A DNA stretch of 32,471 nucleotides. It comes from an uncultured Clostridia bacterium. Its GTDB lineage: Bacteria > Bacillota > Clostridia > Oscillospirales > Acutalibacteraceae. Both the position numbers and the translations under genes were made by a program. This document shows positions 8,712 through 14,794 of this stretch, piece by piece. The stretch is taken from the NCBI GenBank assembly GCA_947631705.1, contig CANRMJ010000015.1, positions 1 to 32,471 on the forward strand. Reading direction: 5' to 3'. The notes beneath the pieces are model-generated. The model had not been told where the DNA came from. It saw only the letters and a list, made by a program, of their open reading frames with translations, and ran no database searches. The first letter of the stretch is position 1. Each line of letters begins with the position of its first letter.

Positions 8712-9251
8712 CTATTCGGGAAAAAAGTATTTTTTAATTTCGCAGTTTTTAATTCCAAAAGCAGCGTATTCCCCGTTGCTCATATCAAAGAAGTAGGAAT
8801 TGACCGAACGCGCGATACCGTTGTGCGCAACGAGAAGATATGTTTTGCTGTCTGCTTTAAGATCGTCAAGCAAATTATAAATTCGCTGTGCAAGGCGGAG
8901 CATCGTTTCTCCTCCGCAATAACTGTCCGCGAAAAAGGTTTTTGACACTTTGAATTCCGCGCCGTCTCTCGCTGTTGATTCGTATTTACCGAAATTTTGC
9001 TCAGAAAGTCTCTTTTCCTCGCGCAGCGAAATTCCTGTAATATCCGAAATTATTTTTGCCGTTTCCGCCGCGCGTTTAAGCGGAGAATACAAAATTTCAT
9101 CTATATCGTGGATCTCTTGCGCAACTTTTTTTCCAAGCAGAGCCGCCTGCATTCTTCCTTTTTCGGTCAGTTCAATATCCGTAGTACCGCAGATTTTATT
9201 TTCAATATTCCACACACTTTCGCCGTGCCTTGTAAAATATAAATGCGCCAT
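8712..9251 (-). CDS. Histidine phosphatase family protein (phosphoglycerate mutase-like)
   Basis: This 179-residue protein carries the R-H-G-E signature at residues 8-11, with His9 as the expected phospho-acceptor. It also has the C-G-T-T-D-I-x-L-T-E-K-G block after it, the S-P-L-x-R-A-x-x-T-A block, and the second histidine in V-A-H-N-G. This is the cofactor-independent branch-1 histidine phosphatase fold; such proteins are often phosphatases with broad substrates (for example CobC-like) and not glycolytic mutases. No signal peptide is present, so it is cytoplasmic. GGGAG lies six bases before the ATG. It begins 12 bases after the sialidase stop codon and is therefore probably in the same transcript. 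Confidence 0.9.
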   Translation of the reverse strand: MAHLYFTRHGESVWNIENKICGTTDIELTEKGRMQAALLGKKVAQEIHDIDEILYSPLKRAAETAKIISDITGISLREEKRLSEQNFGKYESTARDGAEFKVSKTFFADSYCGGETMLRLAQRIYNLLDDLKADSKTYLLVAHNGIARSVNSYFFDMSNGEYAAFGIKNCEIKKYFFPE

Positions 9252-9263
9252 ATATTTCTCCCG

Positions 9264-10607
9264 TCACTCTTTCATCTTATCAATCAGAGCATCCGTATCC
9301 TCAAGCCGAATTCTTTTAGAACAGATATATGTCCTTAAATCGGTTCCGAAATTAATTCTTTTTTTGGGGCTGAATTTACCGTAATTCGTCGTCACTATCG
9401 TACCGTCGTCAAGAACAACGTTGCCGCAATAGCCCGTATCGGGATTTGCGTAATAGGAAGGCTTAAACTGAGAGTTTTGATAGATGTGGGCAAGCTTGAT
9501 TCTGTATTGACCCTCTGTGCCGTTTTTCAAATCATCATATGTGCCTACCCATGCTACCCAGCCCTCGCTGAGCCATCCGCCCGAAGAATTATGGGGCGCA
9601 TTTTCCTCGGCTTTTTTACCGCGCTCAACTGAGCGGAAAGTAATAAACAGTCTGCCGTCGTCTGTATAATCCGCTTTGTGGCGTTCTCCGTTCAAGGCGG
9701 CAGGAGCTTCAACGGGAGCGCTCCATGTTTTTCCCTCGTCTTCGGAGAACGAAATCAGAGAATTCATTTGTTTGCTGTTGCTCCTTGTAATAAGGCACAG
9801 CTCATCGCCCACTCCCTGCCCTGATCGAATAACCTCAACCTCGCACATATTTGATTTTTCTTCGATTTCACGGTAATCGGAGAAATATTTTTCGGGCACG
9901 CTCCATTTAGGATTTCCGTTTTCGTCAAATGTCAAAATTGTTTTGTAATTGAAAAACTCGGCGTCATGGAAAAATCCCATCCATTTATCAACAAATTTGC
10001 CGTTCTCTTTTAACTGTGTGAGGCTTGCCATCGCAACGATAGGCACAACGGGATATTCGCTGTTTGCATCATAAAATGTTTCAAATTCAGTCCACGTTTC
10101 TCCTTCATCGGTTGAAACGGAGCAGTTGAAACCGCCGTCCGTAGGCTCATCGCCCCACTTTGGATTTGCCGAAATTATTATCAGCTTATCAGCGGTTTTA
10201 CCGTCTGTAAATTTAAGGCGGTAAATCGTCGGCGTTTCGCGTGAATTTTCCCAGCTCGCAGGTGTATTTGGAATTGTTTCACTCCAAGTAACACCACCAT
10301 CGGTGCTGATTTTGTTTTGAATCGCTCCTTTTCCGTGCCCCGCCGGATATACTGTTAGTATATTTCCGTTTTTGAGCAAAACAGAATCAGGATGCGCCAT
10401 ATATTTTTTAGAATCGTCAACAGTTGAAAGCTCGTAAAGATACTCATATTCACTGCCCTTTAATTCATTTGGCAAAACGCTTAAATCAAGCTCGGGAATC
10501 GTATAGTCCGAGCCGGTATAAGGCATCGGTTCAGACTTTGAACAACCTGCAACAGCTATACCGATTATAATTATAGAAATTAAAAGAACAGGTATTATTT
10601 TTCGCAT
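9264..10607 (-). CDS. Sialidase-fold (BNR/Asp-box) lipoprotein, putative exo-alpha-sialidase
   Basis: I place the start at 10607, where GGAGGG lies seven bases upstream and the protein begins with a lipoprotein signal peptide: M-R-K, a hydrophobic core, and the lipobox V-A-G-C with Cys22 as the lipidation site. The longer frame to 10721 runs through the promoter and is rejected. The mature part of about 425 residues contains at least three Asp-boxes (S-T-D-G-G-V-T-W, S-T-D-E-G-E-T-W, S-E-D-E-G-K-T-W), the hallmark of sialidase beta-propellers. It should sit on the outer face of the membrane. An expected F-R-I-P motif is not evident, so substrate and activity remain uncertain; a non-sialidase propeller is possible. 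Confidence 0.78.
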   Translation of the reverse strand: MRKIIPVLLISIIIIGIAVAGCSKSEPMPYTGSDYTIPELDLSVLPNELKGSEYEYLYELSTVDDSKKYMAHPDSVLLKNGNILTVYPAGHGKGAIQNKISTDGGVTWSETIPNTPASWENSRETPTIYRLKFTDGKTADKLIIISANPKWGDEPTDGGFNCSVSTDEGETWTEFETFYDANSEYPVVPIVAMASLTQLKENGKFVDKWMGFFHDAEFFNYKTILTFDENGNPKWSVPEKYFSDYREIEEKSNMCEVEVIRSGQGVGDELCLITRSNSKQMNSLISFSEDEGKTWSAPVEAPAALNGERHKADYTDDGRLFITFRSVERGKKAEENAPHNSSGGWLSEGWVAWVGTYDDLKNGTEGQYRIKLAHIYQNSQFKPSYYANPDTGYCGNVVLDDGTIVTTNYGKFSPKKRINFGTDLRTYICSKRIRLEDTDALIDKMKE

Positions 10608-10631
10608 AATTTTCCCTCCCATATCAAAATT

Positions 10632-10660
10632 AATATACCATAAATCTTCATCACCGTCAA
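10632..10660 (-). promoter_or_regulatory. Sigma-70 promoter for the sialidase-phosphatase unit
   Basis: On the minus strand TTGACG (10655-10660) and TATATT (10632-10637) are separated by 17 bases. The start of transcription would be near 10625, leaving a leader of about 18 bases that contains the GGAGGG site. This supports the ATG at 10607 as the real start. The divergent RNA 1 promoter begins 68 bases away at 10728. Confidence 0.8.
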
Positions 10661-10762
10661 ATAAAACAATATTAAAATAGCACAGCCCGATATGAACTAT
10701 GCTTTCAGATTGAGTTTTCATTTCAATTTGACAAAATCAAGCAAATCGGATATACTAATTTT

Positions 10763-10821
10763 GAACCAGTAGAAAGTGTAGAAACTTTCGGGGATTTAGA
10801 ACTCCCGGCTGGTTCTTTTTT
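10763..10821 (+). ncRNA. Array RNA 1
   Basis: The promoter is TTGACA (10728-10733), 17 bases, TATACT (10751-10756). The RNA folds as a compact three-way junction. The closing stem is GAACCAG (10763-10769) with CTGGTTC (10809-10815). Arm one is GAAAGT/ACTTTC (10772-10789) and arm two is GGG/CCC around a 9-11 base loop (10790-10806). A T-run follows directly, so the closing stem is also the terminator. The expected length is about 60 nucleotides. It lacks the upstream box found in front of units 2 to 6 and is divergent from the sialidase gene. Confidence 0.72.
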
Positions 10822-11046
10822 CGTTTACCGAATAAAATACGTCAATGGCTGTTATTTCATTTTTGTATTCATTAGCTGTAAAAGAGACTATGTATAAGTA
10901 ACGGGAAGTCGAACAAAATAGGTTCATCTCTCCGTTGCTTATCTATTGTAAAGCCATAATATTTCGGCTTGTCGTGCATATACTTACTGTTAGTCCTGCA
11001 TAGACTTACTGTTGACTGACGTATTGTATTGTGGTACATTAATATT

Positions 11047-11126
11047 AGGCACAGAGGTGATGGTTGGTCTCTTGCTACTATTATTTGTAGTAACATCAAC
11101 GGTTGTAACCTCTGTGCCTTATTTTT
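11047..11126 (+). ncRNA. Array RNA 2
   Basis: The promoter is TTGACT (11012-11017), 17 bases, TACATT (11035-11040). GGCACAGAGGT (11048-11058) pairs perfectly with ACCTCTGTGCC (11108-11118), an 11 bp closing stem followed by a T-rich tail. An inner hairpin pairs GCTAC with GTAGT. The upstream box is present twice in tandem (TGCATATACTTACTG at 10975 and TGCATAGACTTACTG at 10997, 22 bp apart). Confidence 0.75.
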
Positions 11127-11311
11127 CATCAACTATTGTAACAATAAAACTACATTGCCCATTGAGCCATCAATTTCAAATTGGAGAATATTCTTTATCA
11201 GAAAGTTAATATAGTGCTTAATTATTGTAAACCTAAATAATTAATTTATTTTGCTTGTCATACACAGAAATACTATTGACGTCATCATCATAATTGGATA
11301 TACTGTTATTA

Positions 11312-11395
11312 AGTACAGGAGAAGCAAGCTCGTCTTGGACGTAAAATTCAGGGGCATCATTGCCATTGGATACTTGTGTAACTGTACCTTTTTTA
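11312..11395 (+). ncRNA. Array RNA 3
   Basis: The promoter is TTGACG (11276-11281), 17 bases, TATACT (11299-11304). The closing stem is GTACAG (11313-11318) with CTGTAC (11382-11387), followed by a run of six T. Inner hairpins are CGTC/GACG and GGCA/TGCC. The upstream box is present in a divergent form (GCTTGTCATACACAGA at 11253). The closing stem is shorter than in the other units. Confidence 0.68.
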
Positions 11396-11775
11396 TGTAA
11401 GCACTTACTGCCCACAGTTTTTGATAACCGCTGTCAACAACCGTTTCTACTAAATAATAAGTGTCATTATTTTTTGGCAAAAATTATATTCGGTTCATAT
11501 TATTATACCCATAAATATTTATCGAATACACTTTTGTTATACATTGAAACCCACAATAATCGTAATTTTTATACAAAAGTTTATTCTTGCCACATTGCAG
11601 CGATAGACATTATCCGTCTTTTTTTCATTTATAACAATTTTACTGTATCACAAGATTTCCATCCGTCACTTCTATTTTTTGCTTTTTGTAACAAATCTAT
11701 TTTAATCCTACGATTTCGTCCTGTCCTGCATAGACTTATTATTGACAGACGTATTGCATTGTGATACATTGTAAT

Positions 11776-11860
11776 TAGAAGTTGACGCAGCAGCGGTATT
11801 GGCCGTATGCCGTAGGGGTTCTTTTGAAGCATTACGGAACTGTGCGGCTTCTATTTTTTT
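11776..11860 (+). ncRNA. Array RNA 4
   Basis: The promoter is TTGACA (11742-11747), 17 bases, TACATT (11765-11770). The closing stem is TAGAAG (11776-11781) with CTTCTA (11848-11853), continued by CGCA/TGCG, and is followed by seven T. Inside are GGC/GCC and CCGTA/TACGG hairpins. The 3' two thirds (from 11801) are shared almost base for base with the unit at 12058. Confidence 0.75.
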
Positions 11861-11920
11861 AACACATCTACTGTAAACCTACACAATTTCAGCTTGTTTT
11901 GCATAGAATTATTATTGACA
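11801..11920 (+). repeat. 120 bp duplicated block, copy 1
   Basis: This block, from the middle of RNA 4 through its terminator to the -35 of unit 5, recurs at 12086-12205 with two mismatches (both between the terminator and the upstream box). Sequence identity stops at the GGCCG on one side and immediately after TTGACA on the other, so RNA halves and promoter cores are separated by the breakpoints. Confidence 0.9.
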
Positions 11921-11948
11921 AATTTTGTAGTTTGCTCTATACTATTAA

Positions 11949-12035
11949 TAGCAGAGGATGGAACTCCCCGCGAAGCCAGTCCACCCATATTTGAGGTGTT
12001 GGCAGGGGATTGTATTTTGTTCCCTGCATTTTTTA
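11949..12035 (+). ncRNA. Array RNA 5
   Basis: The promoter is TTGACA (11915-11920), 17 bases, TATACT (11938-11943). GCAG (11951-11954) and GGAAC (11960-11964) pair with CTGC (12024-12027) and GTTCC (12019-12023). CCCC (11966-11969) pairs with GGGG (12005-12008) and an apical CACC/GGTG stem closes the fold. Six T follow. The upstream box (11892-11914) is identical to that of unit 6. Confidence 0.75.
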
Positions 12036-12057
12036 TTGTTTTTTGATAAAGTCTTGT

Positions 12058-12145
12058 TAGAAGAAGTTTGACCAACTCGCGCTTTGGCCGTATGCCGTAG
12101 GGGTTCTTTTGAAGCATTACGGAACTGTGCGGCTTCTATTTTTTT
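12058..12145 (+). ncRNA. Array RNA 5b, promoterless copy of the RNA 4 type
   Basis: The closing stem TAGAAG (12058-12063) pairs with CTTCTA (12133-12138) and is followed by seven T. From 12086 onward it repeats RNA 4. Its 5' part differs, yet the second stem is kept as CGCGC with GTGCG in place of CGCA with TGCG, which suggests the fold is under selection. I see no TTGACA-like promoter between the terminator of RNA 5 and this unit, so expression would need readthrough or a weak start. It may be a decayed copy. Confidence 0.55.
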
Positions 12146-12205
12146 AACACGTCTACAGTAAACCTACACAATTTCAGCTTGTTTTGCATAGAATTATTAT
12201 TGACA
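12086..12205 (+). repeat. 120 bp duplicated block, copy 2
   Basis: This is the second copy, 285 bp downstream of the first. It links the 3' part of RNA 5b to the -35 of unit 6. The two differences from copy 1 suggest recent duplication or gene conversion. Confidence 0.9.
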
Positions 12206-12234
12206 GACATATCATTTTGTGGTACATTGTCGTT

Positions 12235-12316
12235 TGGAGATAGATTACTGCTAATAATGGGTGTTGACATCTTATTTACGGTGACCTCACCAGTAGGAGT
12301 ATCTATCTCTTTTTTA
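12235..12316 (+). ncRNA. Array RNA 6
   Basis: The promoter is TTGACA (12200-12205), 17 bases, TACATT (12223-12228). The closing stem is GAGATAGAT (12237-12245) with ATCTATCTC (12301-12309), nine perfect pairs extended inward by TACTG/CAGTA, and followed by six T. An inner GGTG-ACCT-CACC hairpin is visible. The upstream box and the preceding 60 bases match those of unit 5 with two differences. Confidence 0.75.
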
Positions 12317-12525
12317 GTGTTAAATTGTGGATATGAAATATTGCTTAATTTAATTTCATTACAAAAATAATAATTGAGTTCCTTTTGCGAATTTATATTT
12401 ATGTAACAAATTTACCTAATTTCTTTGAATATTTGATTTCACTATCATTTTGTGTATCAATGCCGTATTTCACATTTATAAACTAATAGGAACTATCTGA
12501 AAAGATAGCCCCTTGTGGCGAATAA

Positions 12526-12543
12526 CCGTAATTTTGATACAAA
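12526..12543. repeat. 18 bp inverted repeat, left copy
   Basis: CCGTAATTTTGATACAAA on the plus strand matches the minus strand of 13162-13179 (CCGCAATTTTGATACAAA) at 17 of 18 positions. The pair flanks the 156 aa gene. It may be a mobile-element end, integrase arm site or remnant of an attachment site. Confidence 0.6.
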
Positions 12544-12608
12544 TGAACCCCCTTTCGGTTAGGGGGTTCAAAATCATCAAGGGGTTCATTTTTCCGAATA
12601 GGGAGTTC
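12541..12608. repeat. GGGGTTCA repeat cluster with hairpin
   Basis: GAACCCCCT (12545-12553) and AGGGGGTTC (12561-12569) form a perfect hairpin. Three direct copies of an A-GGG-G/A-G-TTCA motif follow at 12561, 12580 and 12600, spaced 19-20 bp. ATGAACCCC can also pair with the second copy (GGGGTTCAT) ahead of a T-run, so two alternative stems compete. The stretch 12317-12655 otherwise shows no gene. Role unknown: terminator, binding-site cluster or prophage-end site are all possible. Confidence 0.6.
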
Positions 12609-12655
12609 AATTCTACAAAAAGGGGAGCGGCCACAGATTACAAATGCACTGTGTT

Positions 12656-13126
12656 TTATTCTTCGACATATTTTCTGACAATTTGAACCGTACCGGAAGA
12701 ATCTTTTATAAACATACCATTAAAGCAGTATTTTTTATCCCAAGTTCTCACCTGAAAAGTCAGATTGCTGATATCGATAGACGAATAGCCAAAGTAATTT
12801 CGCAAACTATTATATGTAAGATTGTCCAGTAGGGCGGTTCTGATATCGCCCCCGAAACGATTACGCCCGTTTTCGTAGAACTCGATTGCTGCCGTTTCAG
12901 CGTTTGCAAAAGCTGTCACATACTCTATCAGTCGCTCTTTTTCTGAAATGTGTACATGCTGTGTGGCGAAAACCAAACAATATATATCAAAGTCTTCTGG
13001 GTCATAATAAACTTTTATCAAATCATTAAACGCTTGATTTTTGATTTCTGCCCTTTCAGAATCATTTTCTGCATATAACTCTACTGTGTATTGAGGAAAT
13101 AATTCCTTGAGAAATAATAAATGCAT
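12656..13126 (-). CDS. Hypothetical protein at the prophage edge
   Basis: This 156-residue soluble protein has no signal peptide or membrane helix. It is rich in aromatic and acidic residues, with an alternating helix-then-strand character and a C-terminal half containing basic and aromatic residues. I do not recognise the family. The start is supported by GGGAG ten bases upstream of the ATG at 13126. It stands alone between the RNA array and the lysis end of the prophage, a position that in many prophages holds accessory (lysogenic conversion) genes. An 18 bp inverted repeat flanks it (12526-12543 and 13162-13179). It could be a phage moron or a host gene; the sequence does not decide. Confidence 0.65.
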   Translation of the reverse strand: MHLLFLKELFPQYTVELYAENDSERAEIKNQAFNDLIKVYYDPEDFDIYCLVFATQHVHISEKERLIEYVTAFANAETAAIEFYENGRNRFGGDIRTALLDNLTYNSLRNYFGYSSIDISNLTFQVRTWDKKYCFNGMFIKDSSGTVQIVRKYVEE

Positions 13127-13150
13127 AGTTTCCGATCTCCCTAATTATTA

Positions 13151-13183
13151 AGCACCGCAACTTTGTATCAAAATTGCGGTGCT
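13151..13183. repeat. Perfect inverted repeat AGCACCGCAA / TTGCGGTGCT
   Basis: Ten bases at 13151-13160 pair with 13174-13183 around a 13-base loop. It lacks a strong T-run on either strand, so it is a weak terminator at best. The loop and right arm contain the right copy of the 18 bp inverted repeat, so it may belong to the prophage end. Confidence 0.65.
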
Positions 13184-13201
13184 TGTTTGGTTGCGGAGGT
13201 A

Positions 13202-13270
13202 ATACAAAGCCTTGATTTTTCCTTTGTATAATGCGATTTTTAGACAAATGTACTGCAATAGTACTGCAAC
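13202..13270. repeat. Repeat-rich stretch, candidate prophage attachment region
   Basis: ATACAAAG (13202) and CTTTGTAT (13222) form an inverted repeat, and GTACTGCAA occurs twice 11 bp apart (13250-13258 and 13261-13269). No gene lies in 13184-13342. The cluster lies just past the lysis gene, where the att site of a siphovirus prophage is usually found. The other end is outside the window, so the core cannot be identified. Confidence 0.35.
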
Positions 13271-13342
13271 AAAACCATTATATCTATTTTTGCAAAAAAG
13301 GTCAACCATTCATCAAGAAATCAACTTTATTTTTTTAGTAAT

Positions 13343-13386
13343 GAAAAAAGAAACAGCCCCTCTTTCTCTTGCGAGATTGAGGGGCT
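13343..13386 (-). terminator. Intrinsic terminator after the lysis gene
   Basis: AGCCCCTC (13355-13362) pairs with GAGGGGCT (13379-13386). On the minus strand the stem is followed by a T-rich run. It lies 22 bases after the stop codon of the holin-endolysin gene and closes the late operon. Confidence 0.92.
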
Positions 13387-13407
13387 GAACTTATGCCATA
13401 TTCAATT

Positions 13408-14544
13408 TTATTTCACTCCGCCGGAATAAACAACAAATCCGGCTTTCTGAACAGAAGAATTCGCAACCTTGTAAAGGACAAGATACATTCCGTCTATTTT
13501 GCCGAGGCAATATGCCTGTCCTCTCGGATTGATTGTTCCCACTTTCGTTTTCTTTGCGGTGTCGGCATAAACCGTTTCGGAAGTAGAACCGTTAATCCAC
13601 GTTTTACTTTCCGGCGGTGCTTTCTTCACACCGCCCGCATATCCAACAAAGCCCGCTTTATGCTTATTCGTGCCGTCAAGGTCATATACTACAAGATACG
13701 AATTGCCGGCTTTACTGTAACACTGTGCCGATTCTTTCTTGCCAAGCGAGCCTATTTCTTCCTTCAGGTCGTTCTGTTTGAATACTTTTTCGGGCGTGCT
13801 GCCGTTCTTCCAAGCTGCCGGAGTTGGAAATTTCCCTGTGCCCGATGAAGAACTTGAAGAAGATTTGATTTTGTTCTGATTGTTCGGTCTTAAAACTCCG
13901 TATACGCAATCGTAGCCGTGCTTTACCTTTTTCATCGGTTTGCCGTTCCAATTTTGGTCATATGTATAGAATTCAGACGTGTTGCCCTCTCCCGTGGCTA
14001 TTGCAACGTGTCCGCAGCCCGAAGAGCCTATGTCTTTATTCCATACAACTATATCGCCTTTTTGAGGGACAAACGAGGCGGTGTTTGAAATCTTTGTGAA
14101 ATTCTTTTTAAGGTCGGGATGGATTGCAAAGTTTATCCAGTAATACTTTGCATTGCCCCAGCTCCCCGCTTTGATGTTGAACACCTCATAGAGATATGCC
14201 TTAATCAAGTCAACGCATTGTGTTCCGTATGCTCCGTCCCAATCGGTTGATTTACCTAAGTAATGATTTACAAAACTGTCATAGGTCATACTTCCGCCCG
14301 AGCCTGTTTCCTCACTTCTGAGGCTCTGTAAAAACTCATCGGCTTTTATTGCCGCCTTTGAAAAGCTGTTGTTCTTCCAAAACGCTGTGATTATCACCGC
14401 AACCTCCAAAATCATTTCAACCCAAGCGCCGATTGTTCCTTCATCGGCATCTATCGGGTTTTTACCAAGCGCCTTTAATATGAGATTGATTACTACAAAT
14501 ACAACCGCTATTAATCTGACTATCGTTCCTTTTGTAATTTTCAT
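13408..14544 (-). CDS. Fused SPP1-type holin and CHAP-domain endolysin
   Basis: This 378-residue protein combines two normally separate lysis functions. Residues 1-75 match SPP1-family holins (PF04688): M-K-I-x-K-G-T-I, two hydrophobic helices (about 8-25 and 41-56), a G-K-N-P turn and the W-K-N-N-S-F-S-K-A motif. After a Gly/Ser linker, residues 88-222 form a CHAP amidase/peptidase domain with Cys110 in Y-G-T-Q-C-V-D, His179 in C-G-H-V-A and Asn198 as a likely third residue. A Ser-rich linker (about 226-236) leads to two related cell-wall-binding repeats (about 239-307 and 313-378), each ending in K-A-G-F-V-x-Y-x-G-G-V-K. The frame is continuous. An internal ATG at 14289 with a weak GGCGG site could also release a free endolysin. 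Confidence 0.85.
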   Translation of the reverse strand: MKITKGTIVRLIAVVFVVINLILKALGKNPIDADEGTIGAWVEMILEVAVIITAFWKNNSFSKAAIKADEFLQSLRSEETGSGGSMTYDSFVNHYLGKSTDWDGAYGTQCVDLIKAYLYEVFNIKAGSWGNAKYYWINFAIHPDLKKNFTKISNTASFVPQKGDIVVWNKDIGSSGCGHVAIATGEGNTSEFYTYDQNWNGKPMKKVKHGYDCVYGVLRPNNQNKIKSSSSSSSGTGKFPTPAAWKNGSTPEKVFKQNDLKEEIGSLGKKESAQCYSKAGNSYLVVYDLDGTNKHKAGFVGYAGGVKKAPPESKTWINGSTSETVYADTAKKTKVGTINPRGQAYCLGKIDGMYLVLYKVANSSVQKAGFVVYSGGVK

Positions 14545-14581
14545 TTTTCTTTTTCCTTTCTTTTTTGAAATTTTTTACAAT

Positions 14582-14605
14582 AAAAAAAGTACCCTCTCGG
14601 GTACT
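14582..14605 (-). terminator. Intrinsic terminator for the toxin mRNA
   Basis: AGTACCC (14588-14594) pairs with GGGTACT (14599-14605) with a four-base loop, followed by seven T on the minus strand. It lies before the endolysin gene and would end a short transcript starting at the 14895-14923 promoter. Confidence 0.85.
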
Positions 14606-14641
14606 GTTGACAAATTCGTATGCTTGTGATAATATAATTAT

Positions 14642-14728
14642 AGATAAGGAGCTTGCCTGATAGACGGTTAGCCCTTTGAATTAGTTAAATAACCGCTAAC
14701 TTTTCGAGGGTTGGGCGGTTATTTTTTT
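14642..14728 (+). ncRNA. Antisense RNA, putative type I antitoxin
   Basis: A plus-strand promoter TTGACA (14607-14612), 17 bases, TAATAT (14630-14635), with an extended TG motif, starts an RNA of about 87 nucleotides. It ends at a terminator formed by AATAACCGC and GCGGTTATT with a run of seven T. The RNA is fully complementary to the 3' untranslated part of the toxin mRNA and its terminator overlaps the last ten bases of the toxin ORF (14719-14728). This convergent layout is that of TxpA/RatA-type systems. Confidence 0.78.
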
Positions 14729-14790
14729 ATGCTCATTATGTAGCCTGTGGCAACAATCAGAATAACAGCAATAACAGCTAAATATTCCAT
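14719..14790 (-). CDS. 23-residue membrane peptide, putative type I toxin (holin-like toxin)
   Basis: The peptide starts M-E-Y-L-A-V, has one hydrophobic helix of about 16 residues and ends S-I-K-K, the pattern of the Bacillota 'putative holin-like toxin' family and of TxpA-like type I toxins, though shorter than usual. The start has a strong AGAGGGGGTGA site. It has its own consensus promoter at 14895-14923, a leader of about 98 bases and a separate terminator at 14582-14605, so it is not simply part of the late operon. A plus-strand RNA overlaps its 3' end. Insertion in the membrane is inferred. A simple small holin is the main alternative. Confidence 0.72.
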   Translation of the reverse strand: MEYLAVIAVILIVATGYIMSIKK

Positions 14791-14794
14791 AGCA

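Larger units (their letters stand above)
10728..12316 (+). repeat. Tandem array of small structured RNA units with shared promoters
   Basis: Six sigma-70 promoters, all on the plus strand and all with 17 bp spacing, lie at 10728, 11012, 11276, 11742, 11915 and 12200 (position of the -35). Each is followed within 15 bases by an RNA whose 5' end pairs with its 3' end to make an intrinsic terminator with a T-run. A seventh RNA (12058-12145) has the fold but no clear promoter. Units 2 to 6 share an upstream box of form GCTTGTYNTGCATAGA followed by a TTATTA-like stretch that abuts the -35. The 11400-11730 gap holds a weaker candidate (TTGGCA-N18-TATTAT at 11474, short stem with T-run at 11605-11625), and 10896-10940 holds a 9 bp inverted repeat without a T-run. 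No credible protein gene is present here. Confidence 0.75.

Noticed and set aside
10608-10721. N-terminal extension of the sialidase gene
   Set aside because: It runs over the gene's own promoter (10632-10660) and would bury the lipoprotein signal peptide. The ATG at 10607 has a strong GGAGGG site.
11474-11625. An additional array RNA between units 3 and 4
   Set aside because: The promoter has 18 bp spacing and a weak -35, the terminator stem has only four pairs, and 5' and 3' ends do not pair. Kept only as a possible decayed unit.
10872-12117. Minus-strand ORFs of 60-88 codons across the RNA array, some sharing C-terminal sequence (V-N-N-N-S-M-Q-N-K type)
   Set aside because: Their shared residues are the antisense reading of the conserved promoter boxes. 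They lack ribosome binding sites, differ in frame and length between units, and run through terminator stems. I treat them as shadows of the RNA array, although a codon-substitution test in relatives would settle it.
10728-12316. CRISPR array
   Set aside because: Repeats are not short and evenly spaced, units have promoters and terminators, and no cas gene is visible.
10728-12316. Retron or diversity-generating element
   Set aside because: No reverse transcriptase gene or template/variable repeat pair occurs in the window.
13062-13247. 61-codon minus-strand ORF between the 156 aa gene and the lysis gene
   Set aside because: It covers the inverted repeats, has no good ribosome binding site and overlaps the start of the 156 aa gene.
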